64,000 nt of DNA from Pontibacter roseus DSM 17521 (GTDB taxonomy: Bacteria > Bacteroidota > Bacteroidia > Cytophagales > Hymenobacteraceae), in contig NZ_KB890762.1 in the NCBI RefSeq assembly GCF_000373265.1, positions 816,833 to 880,832 on the forward strand. Reading direction: 5' to 3'. Every line of letters starts with the position of its first letter. Within the stretch, counting starts at the first letter, position 1. The notes beneath the pieces are model-generated. The model ran no database searches and was not told where the DNA came from. It was given only the letters and a program-made list of their open reading frames with translations. Made by a program: the position numbers and the translations under genes. This document shows, piece after piece, positions 35,562-43,758 of the stretch.

Positions 35562-36692
35562 ATGTCTGAAAAGAGAATCCTCTTAGCCTCTTTACTCAAG
35601 CCCATCAGTGACACCCGCATGTACGAGAAGCTGGGCCTGTCTCTGAGCAAAATTCCAGGAGCTACTGTCCATATCTGTGGCTTCCGGGCTACTGTTCCGG
35701 CTGGCGCGCCGCCTAACATCGTTTTCCACTCAATATTTAATTTTAAGAGGCTCAGCCTGGGGAGGGCAAAGGCACAACTGCAGTTTTACCGTCTGTTGCT
35801 TCAAGTAAAACCTCAACTCCTACTAGTTACTACGCATGAACTCCTGCTGGTTAGCCTTCTGTACAAGAACAGGTATGGCTGCCGCCTCATCTATGATGTG
35901 CAGGAGAACTACAGCCTGAACCTGCGGGCGCAACACAATTACAATTGGCCCCTGAAGCAGCTGCTGGCATTAGGCGTCCGTTCAATGGAACACCTGACCG
36001 CCACTGGCACCGACCATTTCCTGCTGGCCGAGCGCAGCTACGCGCAGGAGCTGCCTTTTTTGAAGGGTCGCTATACCTTGCTGGAAAACAAATTCAAAGC
36101 CCCGTCAGCGCATGCACCAGCGATTACGCCTGTAGCTATACCTAGTCAAGGTCCGCTTCGGCTGCTCTACAGTGGCACCATCGCCGAGGAATATGGCGTT
36201 TTCGAGGCCATTGAGCTGGCTGAGAAGCTATACCTGATTAGACCTGAGACAACATTGACCATCATCGGATACTGCGCCAACACCGCTACCTGGGAAAGCA
36301 TTTTGCAACGAAGCAGTGGCAAATCGTATATCAAGCTGATAGGTGGAAATCAACTGGTCCCGCATCAGCAGATACTGGAGCAAATCACGCAGAGCCATGT
36401 AGGGCTGCTGCCCTACCGCCCCAACGAGAGCACATTCCGCTGTATACCTACCAAACTGTTTGAGTACATGGCGCATGCGCTTTCCATCCTCATCCAGCAA
36501 AACCCTTTGTGGGAGACCTTAGTAGATGAAACTGGAGCAGGTATGTCAATTGACTTCAGTCAACCTGATTTAGAGGCGCTTTACTCCCAAATGTTACAGC
36601 AACCCTTTTATGCAACAGGAATACCAGCGGACATCTATTGGGAGACCGAGGAGAAAAAACTCCTGCAGGTGGTACAGCCCCTACTTGCATGA
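35562..36692 (+). CDS. glycosyltransferase family 4-like
   Basis: A 376-residue GT-B type protein. The N-terminal domain has the Rossmann-like LLVTTHELLLVSLLYKNRYG and RLIYDVQENYS. The C-terminal donor domain has LRLLYSGTIAEEYGVFEAIELAEKL, TIIGYCAN and the donor-site segment IPTKLFEYMAHALSILIQ (with the E of the usual E-x7-E region). Donor and acceptor unknown; it stands alone, divergent from dapD. Confidence 0.82.
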   Translation: MSEKRILLASLLKPISDTRMYEKLGLSLSKIPGATVHICGFRATVPAGAPPNIVFHSIFNFKRLSLGRAKAQLQFYRLLLQVKPQLLLVTTHELLLVSLLYKNRYGCRLIYDVQENYSLNLRAQHNYNWPLKQLLALGVRSMEHLTATGTDHFLLAERSYAQELPFLKGRYTLLENKFKAPSAHAPAITPVAIPSQGPLRLLYSGTIAEEYGVFEAIELAEKLYLIRPETTLTIIGYCANTATWESILQRSSGKSYIKLIGGNQLVPHQQILEQITQSHVGLLPYRPNESTFRCIPTKLFEYMAHALSILIQQNPLWETLVDETGAGMSIDFSQPDLEALYSQMLQQPFYATGIPADIYWETEEKKLLQVVQPLLA

Positions 36693-36713
36693 CTTATTAA
36701 AATAAAAAATATT

Positions 36714-36729
36714 TTTAGACGAATCTAAA
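36714..36729. promoter_or_regulatory. palindrome upstream of fabH, candidate DtxR-type operator
   Basis: TTTAGACGAATCTAAA has 6-bp arms TTTAGA/TCTAAA with a 4-base centre. It lies 16 bases before the TATATTTG element, where a repressor or activator could act. A DtxR/MntR-type regulator is encoded 1.1 kb downstream; the link is inference. Confidence 0.35.
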
Positions 36730-36744
36730 TTCACTTGATATCAG

Positions 36745-36752
36745 TATATTTG
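36745..36752 (+). promoter_or_regulatory. -7 promoter element of fabH
   Basis: TATATTTG matches TAnnTTTG, 19 bases before the ATG at 36772. Confidence 0.55.
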
Positions 36753-36771
36753 TAAAGCTAAACCCCTTTAT

Positions 36772-37770
36772 ATGCGAAATTCTAGAATAGCCGGTGTAGG
36801 TCACTATGTACCTGAGAGAGTCGTAACGAATAAAGACCTGGAGAAACTCATGGACACGACGGATGAGTGGATTCGGGAGCGGACAGGTATAGTAGAGCGC
36901 CGCTACTTTGTGGAGGGCACGGACACGACCGCCAACATGGGTGCCAGGGCCGCAGAGAAGGCTCTTGAAATGGCCAACCTGCAGGCGGAAGACCTCGACA
37001 TGATTGTGTTCGCCACCCTCAGCCCCGATTATGTGTTTCCTGGCTCTGGTGTACTCTTGCAGCGCGAACTGGGCATTAAGGAGATTCCGGCCCTGGATGT
37101 ACGCAACCAGTGCTCTGGCTTCATTTATGCGCTTTCGGTGGCCGACCAGTTCATCAAGACAGGCATGTACAACAACGTATTGGTGGTAGGCTCTGAAATC
37201 CACTCCAGCGGTTTGGACTTCAGTACACGCGGCCGAGGCGTATCGGTGATATTTGGCGACGGCGCTGGTGCAGTGGTTCTCACCCCTTCACAAAGCAGCG
37301 AAAGCGGCATTCTGTCCACGCACCTGCACGCCGATGGAGAGTTCGCCGAGGAGTTGGCCGTGCTGGACCCAGGCAGCAACAAGCAAGAACGCCTCACGCA
37401 TGAGATGATTGACGAGGGGACCATATTCCCGCACATGAACGGCAACATGGTGTTTAAGCACGCCGTCACCCGCTTCCCGGAAGTAATTGAAGAAGCGCTT
37501 CATAAGAATGGATACAAACCTGCTGATATTGATATGCTTATACCCCACCAGGCCAACCTGCGCATCACCTCCTATATACAGCAGAAGATGGGCTTGCCGG
37601 TTGATAAAGTCATGAGCAACATCCACAAGTATGGCAACACCACCGCAGCATCTGTGCCCATTGCGCTGAGCGAGGCCATGGAAGAAGGGCGCATCAAAGA
37701 AGGCGACCTGGTATGTCTGGCAGCGTTCGGCAGCGGCTTCACCTGGGCTTCCGCCTTAATCCGCTGGTAG
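36772..37770 (+). CDS. fabH: beta-ketoacyl-ACP synthase III
   Basis: A 332-residue FabH-type condensing enzyme that starts fatty-acid synthesis from acyl-CoA and malonyl-ACP. Active-site Cys114 in ALDVRNQCSGFIYAL, His in LIPHQANLRI and Asn in YGNTTAASVP form the triad. N-terminal WIRERTGIVERRY is the CoA-binding Trp/Arg region. No other fatty-acid genes are nearby, so it may be an additional copy. The metal-regulator gene follows after an AT-rich inverted repeat. Confidence 0.93.
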   Translation: MRNSRIAGVGHYVPERVVTNKDLEKLMDTTDEWIRERTGIVERRYFVEGTDTTANMGARAAEKALEMANLQAEDLDMIVFATLSPDYVFPGSGVLLQRELGIKEIPALDVRNQCSGFIYALSVADQFIKTGMYNNVLVVGSEIHSSGLDFSTRGRGVSVIFGDGAGAVVLTPSQSSESGILSTHLHADGEFAEELAVLDPGSNKQERLTHEMIDEGTIFPHMNGNMVFKHAVTRFPEVIEEALHKNGYKPADIDMLIPHQANLRITSYIQQKMGLPVDKVMSNIHKYGNTTAASVPIALSEAMEEGRIKEGDLVCLAAFGSGFTWASALIRW

Positions 37771-37774
37771 TTTA

Positions 37775-37866
37775 ATGAATTATGAATGCTGGATTATGAA
37801 TTATGAATTATGTACGTGAGGACTGCTGGTTTTCCATTCATAATTCATAACTCATAATTCATAATT
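37775..37866. repeat. AT-rich inverted repeat of ATTATGAATT units
   Basis: Tandem ATTATGAATT-type units on the left pair with CATAATTCATAA-type units on the right across a spacer of about 26 bases, with 19 of 20 bases matching in the central arms. A related single-direction stretch lies at about 41665-41695. Both are in gaps of the metal-transport cluster. Confidence 0.6.
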
Positions 37867-37877
37867 GACCAAAGGAC

Positions 37878-38534
37878 TTGCACAGCTTTACTGAGGAGAA
37901 CTACATCAAGGCTATCTACAAGCTTTCGGCTAACGGCACACAGGACGTGAACACCAACGCCATTGCGGAGGCGCTCGACACCAAGGCGGCCTCCGTTACA
38001 GACATGCTGCGGAAGCTGAGCAAAAAAGGCATTGCTGACTATGTGAAATACAAAGGTGTCACCCTCACTGCCAAGGGGGAGCATGTGGCCCTGCAGATTA
38101 TTCGCAAGCACCGGCTTTGGGAAGTGTTTCTGGTAGAGAAGCTGAAGTTCAACTGGGACGAGGTGCACGAGGTGGCTGAGGAACTGGAGCACATCAAATC
38201 AGACCTGCTCATTAAGCGCCTCGACGAGTTTTTAGGCTACCCCAAGTTCGACCCGCATGGCGACCCTATACCTTCTGAGAACGGAGAGATGAACGTGAAG
38301 CAACAGAAGCTGCTGGCAGATATGGAAGTGAGCGAGGCTGGCATCGTGGTGGGCGTGAACGACTCGCAGCCACTCTTCCTGCAGTACCTCGACAAGATGG
38401 GCATATACCTGGGTGCCAAGATTAAAGTGATAGACAAGATGCCTTACGATAATTCATTAGAAATCAACCTTGAAAACAAAAAGAACCTAATCGTTTCGAG
38501 TGAAGTCTCCAGAAACATTTTCCTCTCTGCTTAG
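37878..38534 (+). CDS. DtxR/MntR family metal-dependent regulator
   Basis: A 218-residue repressor starting at TTG, with GGA seven bases before. Residues 1-60 form the winged helix (FTEENYIKAIYKL, DVNTNAIAEALDTKAASVTDMLRKLSKKG); residues 65-140 the metal-binding/dimerisation domain with HRLWEVFLVEKL and DEVHEVAEELEHI, holding the His/Glu ligands; the C-terminus is an SH3-like FeoA domain. It directly precedes a metal ABC importer (2 bases to the next ATG), so it most likely senses Mn2+ or Fe2+ and controls that importer. Confidence 0.92.
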   Translation: MHSFTEENYIKAIYKLSANGTQDVNTNAIAEALDTKAASVTDMLRKLSKKGIADYVKYKGVTLTAKGEHVALQIIRKHRLWEVFLVEKLKFNWDEVHEVAEELEHIKSDLLIKRLDEFLGYPKFDPHGDPIPSENGEMNVKQQKLLADMEVSEAGIVVGVNDSQPLFLQYLDKMGIYLGAKIKVIDKMPYDNSLEINLENKKNLIVSSEVSRNIFLSA

Positions 38535-38535
38535 C

Positions 38536-39471
38536 ATGAAGCCTGCTCTCCTACTATTAGCAGTTTGCCTGCTCCTGTCACTTTTCCTGGGTGCCTGCAC
38601 CCAGACCGAGAGCAAAGGCGAAGTGGCTCCAGGCCAACGCATGAAGGTGGTCACCACGACAGGTATACTGAAAGACGCCGTAGCTAATATCGTTGGCGAT
38701 GCGGCGGAAGTAGAGTCCATTATGGGCAGTGGCGTGGACCCGCACCTGTACAAGGCAACACAGGGTGACCTGAACAAACTCACGGGAGCCGATGTCATCA
38801 TCTATAACGGCCTGCACCTGGAGGGAAAGATGGGCGAGGTACTGGAGAAGCTGAGCCGCCAGAAGACCGTCATCGCCGCCGGTGAGGGTATACCTGAAAC
38901 CGACCTCCGAAGCTCCACGCAGTTTCAGGGCAGCTATGACCCCCACCTTTGGTTTGATGTATCGCTCTGGATGCAGGTTGTCATTTACATAAGTACCGAA
39001 CTGCAGAAGAAGGACCCGCAAAATGCAGAAGTGTACCAGCAGCAAACTGCTGCCTACCTCCGCAGGCTTTCAGAGCTGCACAATGAAGTGAAGGCAGCGG
39101 TTTCCGCTATACCTGAATCACAGCGCATCCTCATTACCGCGCACGATGCCTTCGGCTACTTCGGAGAGGCCTACGGAATACAAGTGCGGGGGCTGCAGGG
39201 AATCTCCACTGTGTCTGAATTTGGGCTGCAGGATGTATCGTCGCTTGTGAAGTTCATTGCCGATAACAAGATAAAGGCGGTTTTTGTAGAATCCTCGGTA
39301 TCGCCCAAAGCCATTGAAGCGGTGGTGGAGGGTAGCAGGCAGCGGGGCCACGATGTCAAAATCGGCGGTACGCTCTACTCCGATGCGCTGGGCGCAGATA
39401 GCACTCCTGAAGGCACCTACGAAGGTATGGTCAGATACAATGTGAACACCATCGTATCTTCCTTAAAATAA
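38536..39471 (+). CDS. metal ABC transporter substrate-binding lipoprotein
   Basis: A 311-residue cluster A-I solute-binding protein. Lipoprotein signal with FLGAC. Metal ligands seen: GVDPHLY (His), DPHLWFD (His), LITAHDAFGYF and the C-terminal GTLYSDALG (Asp). This is the TroA/MntA/ZnuA family; absence of a long His-rich loop favours Mn2+ or Fe2+ over Zn2+. Its ATG lies 2 bases after the regulator's stop. Confidence 0.92.
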   Translation: MKPALLLLAVCLLLSLFLGACTQTESKGEVAPGQRMKVVTTTGILKDAVANIVGDAAEVESIMGSGVDPHLYKATQGDLNKLTGADVIIYNGLHLEGKMGEVLEKLSRQKTVIAAGEGIPETDLRSSTQFQGSYDPHLWFDVSLWMQVVIYISTELQKKDPQNAEVYQQQTAAYLRRLSELHNEVKAAVSAIPESQRILITAHDAFGYFGEAYGIQVRGLQGISTVSEFGLQDVSSLVKFIADNKIKAVFVESSVSPKAIEAVVEGSRQRGHDVKIGGTLYSDALGADSTPEGTYEGMVRYNVNTIVSSLK

Positions 39472-39483
39472 GATAAATATTAC

Positions 39484-40281
39484 ATGATACTTCAAGTAGA
39501 CAATCCAGTAGTGGAGGTACACGACCTCACCGTGAGCTACGACCGGAAACCGGTGCTTTGGGGCATTGACCTGACGCTGCCGGCAGGCGCCCTGGTGGGC
39601 GTTATTGGCCCGAACGGTGCCGGCAAGTCTACGCTAATCAAGGCCATGATGAGCCTGTTGCCCATCAGCAGCGGCTATGTGCGCATATTCGACCAGCCCC
39701 TGAAACAGGTATACAACCGCATCAGCTATGTGCCGCAGCGCGAGTCGGTGGACTGGGATTTCCCGGCTTCTGTGTTTGATGTGGTGCTCATGGGCCGCTA
39801 TGGAAATATGGGGCTTTTCAAGCGGCCTCGCAAAGCCGACAAGGATGCCGCTATGGAGGCACTGGAGAAAGTGGGCATGCAGAGTTTTGCCAACCGGCAA
39901 ATCTCGCAGCTCTCCGGCGGGCAGCAGCAGCGTGTGTTCCTGGCCCGCGCCCTTGCCCAGAACGCTGACATCTATTTTATGGATGAGCCTTTCGCCGGTG
40001 TGGACATCGCGACCGAAACCGCTATCATCCAGCTGCTCCGCCAGATGCGGGACCAGGGCAAAACCGTCATTGTGGTGCACCACGACTTGCAATCGGCCTC
40101 CGAGTATTTCGACTGGGTGGTGCTATTGAACATGCGCTTGGTAGCCTCTGGCCCAACCGATAAAGTGCTGACACAGGAGCTGCTGGAGCAGACGTACGGA
40201 GGCAAGCTCACCCTCCTCTCCAAAGTGGGCGACCTACTGCGCAGACAGGAATTCCCAGCCCGGGAAACGAAGGTGAAGTGA
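39484..40281 (+). CDS. metal ABC transporter ATP-binding protein
   Basis: A 265-residue ABC ATPase. Walker A GPNGAGKST, Q-loop in YVPQRESVDWDFP (typical of Mn/Zn importers), signature LSGGQQQRVFLARAL, Walker B DIYFMDEPFAGVD, H-loop VVHHDL. Twelve bases after the binding protein gene, same operon. Confidence 0.94.
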   Translation: MILQVDNPVVEVHDLTVSYDRKPVLWGIDLTLPAGALVGVIGPNGAGKSTLIKAMMSLLPISSGYVRIFDQPLKQVYNRISYVPQRESVDWDFPASVFDVVLMGRYGNMGLFKRPRKADKDAAMEALEKVGMQSFANRQISQLSGGQQQRVFLARALAQNADIYFMDEPFAGVDIATETAIIQLLRQMRDQGKTVIVVHHDLQSASEYFDWVVLLNMRLVASGPTDKVLTQELLEQTYGGKLTLLSKVGDLLRRQEFPARETKVK

Positions 40282-40338
40282 GCTTAGGAGTTGGGAGATT
40301 TGGAGAGTTATACCTGTTAAACAATCAACAATTAGTAC

Positions 40339-41622
40339 ATGCAGGAGTTTCTGGAGTTTTTCTCGTTTGCAGACGCCAACATCCGCTATGTCACGCTGGG
40401 CTCCGTTTTGCTGGCCAGTAGTTCAGCGGTAGTGGGCTGCTTCACGCTGCTCCGGAAGCGGGCACTGGTAGGCGATGCCGTAGCGCATGCGGTGCTGCCG
40501 GGCGTCTGCCTCGCCTTCATCCTGTCGGGCACCAAGAATCCCTTTATCCTGCTCATTGGCGCCTTTGTAACCGGTTGGCTCTCACTGGTGACGATTGACT
40601 TCATCACGAGCCGCTCCCGCATCAAAGAAGACACAGCCATTGGGCTTGTTCTGTCTGTGTTCTTTGGCATCGGCATCCTGCTGCTCACCTCCATCCAACA
40701 TTCCGGCAACGCCGCCCAGAGCGGCCTCGACAAGTTTCTGTTTGGAAAGGCAGCCTCACTAATCGGCGAAGACCTGATTACCTTCAGTGTGGTGGCTGTG
40801 CTGCTGCTTCTGGTGGTCATCCTCTTCTATAAAGAGCTCACGCTGCTGTGCTTTGACGAGGCTTATGCCCGTACTATCGGTTACCCAGTGCGGGCACTGG
40901 AGCTGCTGCTGACTACTTTAACCGTGTTTGCCGTGGTGGTAGGTATACAGGCGGTAGGCGTCGTGCTGATGGCGGCCATGCTCATCACGCCCGCCGCCGC
41001 CGCCCGATTCTGGACCGAAAACCTGAAGGTGATGCTGCTGTTGGCTGCCCTAATTGGTGCTTTTTCAGGTATAGCCGGAGCTTATGTGTCGTATACCGCG
41101 CCGGCCATGCCTACAGGACCCTGGATTGTGCTCATTGTATCCATGATAGCCATATTCTCCTTTGCTCTGGCTCCTGGCCGTGGCTGGGTGGCTCGCCTCC
41201 TGCGGCAGCGCCGCAACAGGACCCAGATTCTGGAAGAGAACCTGCTCAAGCTACTTTACCAACTGGGCGAGTTGAAGCAGGATTTCTATACCTCCCGCAG
41301 CCTGTCGGAGTTACTGGAGCGTCGCAGCATACCTAAAGGAGAAGCCATAAGTGGCTTGCAGAAACTCAAACGACAAGGCTATGTGAAGCGGGACCATCAA
41401 AGCTGGACTCTGACGACGGAAGGGAAAAAGCGCGGGAGACGCGTGGTGCGCCTGCACCGGCTATGGGAGCTATACCTGACGCAGTACCTGCATTTGGCAG
41501 CTGACCATGTGCACGAAGATGCCGAAACCATTGAGCACATCATCACGCCGGAGCTGGAAAAACGCCTGCTCGAGGAACTGAACTACCCCGACCTAGACCC
41601 GCACAGCGCCAGGATTCCATGA
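40339..41622 (+). CDS. metal ABC transporter permease fused to a DtxR-like domain
   Basis: A 427-residue protein. Residues 1-285 are an ABC-3 type permease with 8-9 membrane helices (ALVGDAVAHAVLPGVCLAFI, AVGVVLMAAMLITPAAAARFW). Residues about 290-427 form a soluble winged-helix plus DtxR-type dimerisation region: LLYQLGELKQDFYTSRSLSELLE, ISGLQKLKRQGYVKRD, VRLHRLWELYLTQYLHL and DHVHEDAETIEHIITPELE. The tail resembles the regulator at 37878-38534. Such fusions are known in TroC/MtsC-like systems; they may sense cytoplasmic metal at the transporter. Ends with LDPHSARIP. Confidence 0.9.
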   Translation: MQEFLEFFSFADANIRYVTLGSVLLASSSAVVGCFTLLRKRALVGDAVAHAVLPGVCLAFILSGTKNPFILLIGAFVTGWLSLVTIDFITSRSRIKEDTAIGLVLSVFFGIGILLLTSIQHSGNAAQSGLDKFLFGKAASLIGEDLITFSVVAVLLLLVVILFYKELTLLCFDEAYARTIGYPVRALELLLTTLTVFAVVVGIQAVGVVLMAAMLITPAAAARFWTENLKVMLLLAALIGAFSGIAGAYVSYTAPAMPTGPWIVLIVSMIAIFSFALAPGRGWVARLLRQRRNRTQILEENLLKLLYQLGELKQDFYTSRSLSELLERRSIPKGEAISGLQKLKRQGYVKRDHQSWTLTTEGKKRGRRVVRLHRLWELYLTQYLHLAADHVHEDAETIEHIITPELEKRLLEELNYPDLDPHSARIP

Positions 41623-41701
41623 TGGGAGTTCTGAATCTTGAGTTCTGAGTCACGAGTCAATCATTCGTAATTCATAATTAGTAATTCATAATTAAAAATA
41701 G

Positions 41702-42574
41702 GTGAACGCATTCTGGATAATACTGACCGGCTCTTTGGTAGCGACCTGTTGCAGCTTGCTGGGTTGTTACCTCATTCTGCGTCGCATGGCCATGGTGGGC
41801 GACGCCATTTCCCATGCCGTGCTGCCGGGCATTGTCATTGCCTTCCTGCTGACGGGTTCCCGCGATTCGGTGCCCATGCTCATTGGGGCAGGTCTGCTGG
41901 GGGTGCTTACCACCTTCCTCATCGAGTTCTTCCACCGCTACGCACGGGTTCAGGCCGATGCTGCCATCGGCGTTACCTTCACCTGGCTGTTTGCCATCGG
42001 CATCATCCTCATTTCCGTCTTTGCCGGACAGGTGGACTTGGACCAGGATTGCGTGCTTTATGGCGAGATAGCTTACGTGCCGCTCGACCTCTGGATAACT
42101 GAAAGTGGCCTGAGCATGGGACCGCGCACCGTCTGGACGCTTAGTATCACCACGCTGCTTATCATCCTGTTCATCGTGCTGGGCTACAAAGAGCTCTTCC
42201 TGACTACCTTCGACCCGGCGTTTGCGGCTGCCATCGGCATCTCCACGTCGCTGTGGTACTACCTGCTCATGACGGCGGTGTCGCTCACGACGGTAGCCTC
42301 ATTTGAGTCGGTAGGCGCTATCCTGGTGGTGGCCTTCCTGGTGGCCCCTCCGGCTACAGCATACTTGCTGACGGATAACTTTAAAGTGATGCTGGTGCTA
42401 TCCGTGCTGCTGGGCATACTGGCCTCAGTGGGGGGGTATTACCTAGCGGTTTGGCTCGATGGTTCTATTGCCGGTGCCATTGCCACTGTGACAGGTATGG
42501 AGTTTCTGCTGGCAATCCTGTTCTCCCCTTCACGCGGGCTGCTCATCAGGCGAAAACAACTGCAGCCGGTATAG
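41702..42574 (+). CDS. metal ABC transporter permease, second subunit
   Basis: A 290-residue ABC-3 permease starting at GTG. Contains LILRRMAMVGDAISHAVLPGIVIAFL (read in parts) and VGAILVVAFLVAPPATAYLLTDN, the same landmarks as the first permease but without its regulator-like tail. It would form a TroCD/MtsBC-like heterodimer. An AT-rich ATTCATAATT repeat stretch separates the two permease genes. Confidence 0.92.
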   Translation: MNAFWIILTGSLVATCCSLLGCYLILRRMAMVGDAISHAVLPGIVIAFLLTGSRDSVPMLIGAGLLGVLTTFLIEFFHRYARVQADAAIGVTFTWLFAIGIILISVFAGQVDLDQDCVLYGEIAYVPLDLWITESGLSMGPRTVWTLSITTLLIILFIVLGYKELFLTTFDPAFAAAIGISTSLWYYLLMTAVSLTTVASFESVGAILVVAFLVAPPATAYLLTDNFKVMLVLSVLLGILASVGGYYLAVWLDGSIAGAIATVTGMEFLLAILFSPSRGLLIRRKQLQPV

Positions 42575-42635
42575 GTATGGCATTCACTATACTGAGGCCA
42601 TCAACTTGTCGTTTGACTAAAAGAAAATTAGTTTT

Positions 42636-43169
42636 ATGATTCGAAAAGTGTCGCTCCTTCCGCTCCTTATTCTGTTGTTTCTACTGACGGCTTTCACTTT
42701 CCCTGACAAGGGAGATAAGTCTAGATCGCCTAAAATCAACTGGTTGACGATGGAAGAGGCCGAGGCCAAGATAAAAAAGCAGCCCCGCAAGGTCATCATT
42801 GATGTGTACACCGATTGGTGTGGCTGGTGCAAGAAAATGGACAAGTCCACTTTCACCGACCCGGCTGTGGTAGACTACATTAACAAGCATTACTACGCCG
42901 TGAAACTGGATGCGGAAGGAAAAGCGCCTATCACTGTGGGAGGTAAGACCTATACCTACAACCAACAATATAGGTCGCATGAGTTGGCCGTCGCCCTGCT
43001 GCAAGGGCAGATGAGCTACCCCACCACCGTATACCTGGACGAACAGTTCAACATGCTTACCCCTGTCCCGGGCTACCTTGATGCCCCTACCCTCACCAAG
43101 ATTCTCACCTACTTCGGCGGCAACCACCACAAAAGCATGACGTGGCAGGAGTTTGGAAAGCGAAAATAG
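42636..43169 (+). CDS. exported thioredoxin-fold protein
   Basis: A 177-residue protein with a signal peptide (about 1-22). The thioredoxin-like domain has the active site DWCGWCKKMDKSTF with C-G-W-C, and the cis-Pro loop MSYPTTVYL. The DUF255/thioredoxin_7-like sequence suggests a periplasmic disulphide reductase or related function. It lies in a spacer between the metal importer and mnmE, transcribed in the same direction. Confidence 0.87.
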   Translation: MIRKVSLLPLLILLFLLTAFTFPDKGDKSRSPKINWLTMEEAEAKIKKQPRKVIIDVYTDWCGWCKKMDKSTFTDPAVVDYINKHYYAVKLDAEGKAPITVGGKTYTYNQQYRSHELAVALLQGQMSYPTTVYLDEQFNMLTPVPGYLDAPTLTKILTYFGGNHHKSMTWQEFGKRK

Positions 43170-43311
43170 AGCATGCATATTTCGGTAGTAGTGATTGATA
43201 TACCTGTTTCAACCACCCCTTCTGAGAGGGAGAATCTCATACCCTTGACCGCACAACTAGCGCCAGCGCAGATGCTGCTCTTTTGAGGACTTCTGTAGCC
43301 ATCTCATGTCT

Positions 43312-43346
43312 CACCGCCGGTTCACGCTGCGCTCGAACCGGCGGTG
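43312..43346. repeat. GC hairpin within a dispersed-repeat-like spacer
   Basis: CACCGCCGGTTC (43312-43323) pairs perfectly with GAACCGGCGGTG (43335-43346), 11-base loop, followed by a TTTCGTCGGAATGACAG stretch of a kind often repeated in Bacteroidota spacers. Only one copy is in this window. Confidence 0.6.
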
Positions 43347-43442
43347 GGCAGCGTAACAGATTCCTCCTTTCGTCGGAATGACAGAAACTACAGTAGCTAA
43401 TCCAGAGGTATAGGCGCGGTTGCATCTGAAACTCCTTATACA

Positions 43443-43640
43443 TAACACTGGCAGGTATAGCAAGGCATACTTACAACAGCAGCCACGCAGCCAAGACAGC
43501 AGACAGGTGCACCACTTGGCGCTCCACTGTTCGAGCGGTCAGCGAGTTTGGAGCGTCTTGACTTTTTTGCTTACTTTTTGTGTCAAGACAAAAAGTGAGG
43601 CCCGCCCGGCCAGGGCAAGCTACAGAGCCAACAGCTACAA
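43443..43640 (+). repeat. structured intergenic repeat (pseudoknot RNA candidate), copy 3
   Basis: P1 GGCGCTCCA (43518-43526) with TGGAGCGTC (43549-43557), one G-U pair; P2 CTTGAC (43557-43562) with GTCAAG (43582-43587); P3 CTTACTTTTTGT (43570-43581) with ACAAAAAGTGAG (43588-43599), one G-U pair; P4 GCCC/GGGC at about 43604-43616. Both wobble pairs work only if the plus strand is the RNA. Upstream it shares CACTGGCAGG and TATAGCAAGGCATACTTAC with copy 1. It lies about 120 bp before the mnmE start. Confidence 0.7.
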
Positions 43641-43727
43641 ACAAAATAGTAGTTCCACTGGTAGTAGTTCTTATGCATTAGCTTTTAAGCTACTATACCA
43701 TAAAACCATCATCTAATAAGAATTCAC

Positions 43728-43735
43728 TAATTTTG
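43728..43735 (+). promoter_or_regulatory. -7 promoter element of mnmE
   Basis: TAATTTTG matches TAnnTTTG, 23 bases before the TTG start at 43759. Confidence 0.5.
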
Positions 43736-43758
43736 CATAAGCATAAAACAGCATTATC

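Noticed and set aside
37878..38534. Iron-specific assignment of the DtxR-type regulator
   Set aside because: The metal-binding residues do not by themselves separate Mn from Fe; left as metal-dependent.
43237..43443. 68-aa minus-strand ORF in the hairpin-bearing spacer
   Set aside because: Peptide contains FCHSDERRNLL, a typical translation of a non-coding dispersed repeat.
43420..43716. 98-aa ORF across the third structured repeat
   Set aside because: Same reason: repeat-derived open frame without coding character.
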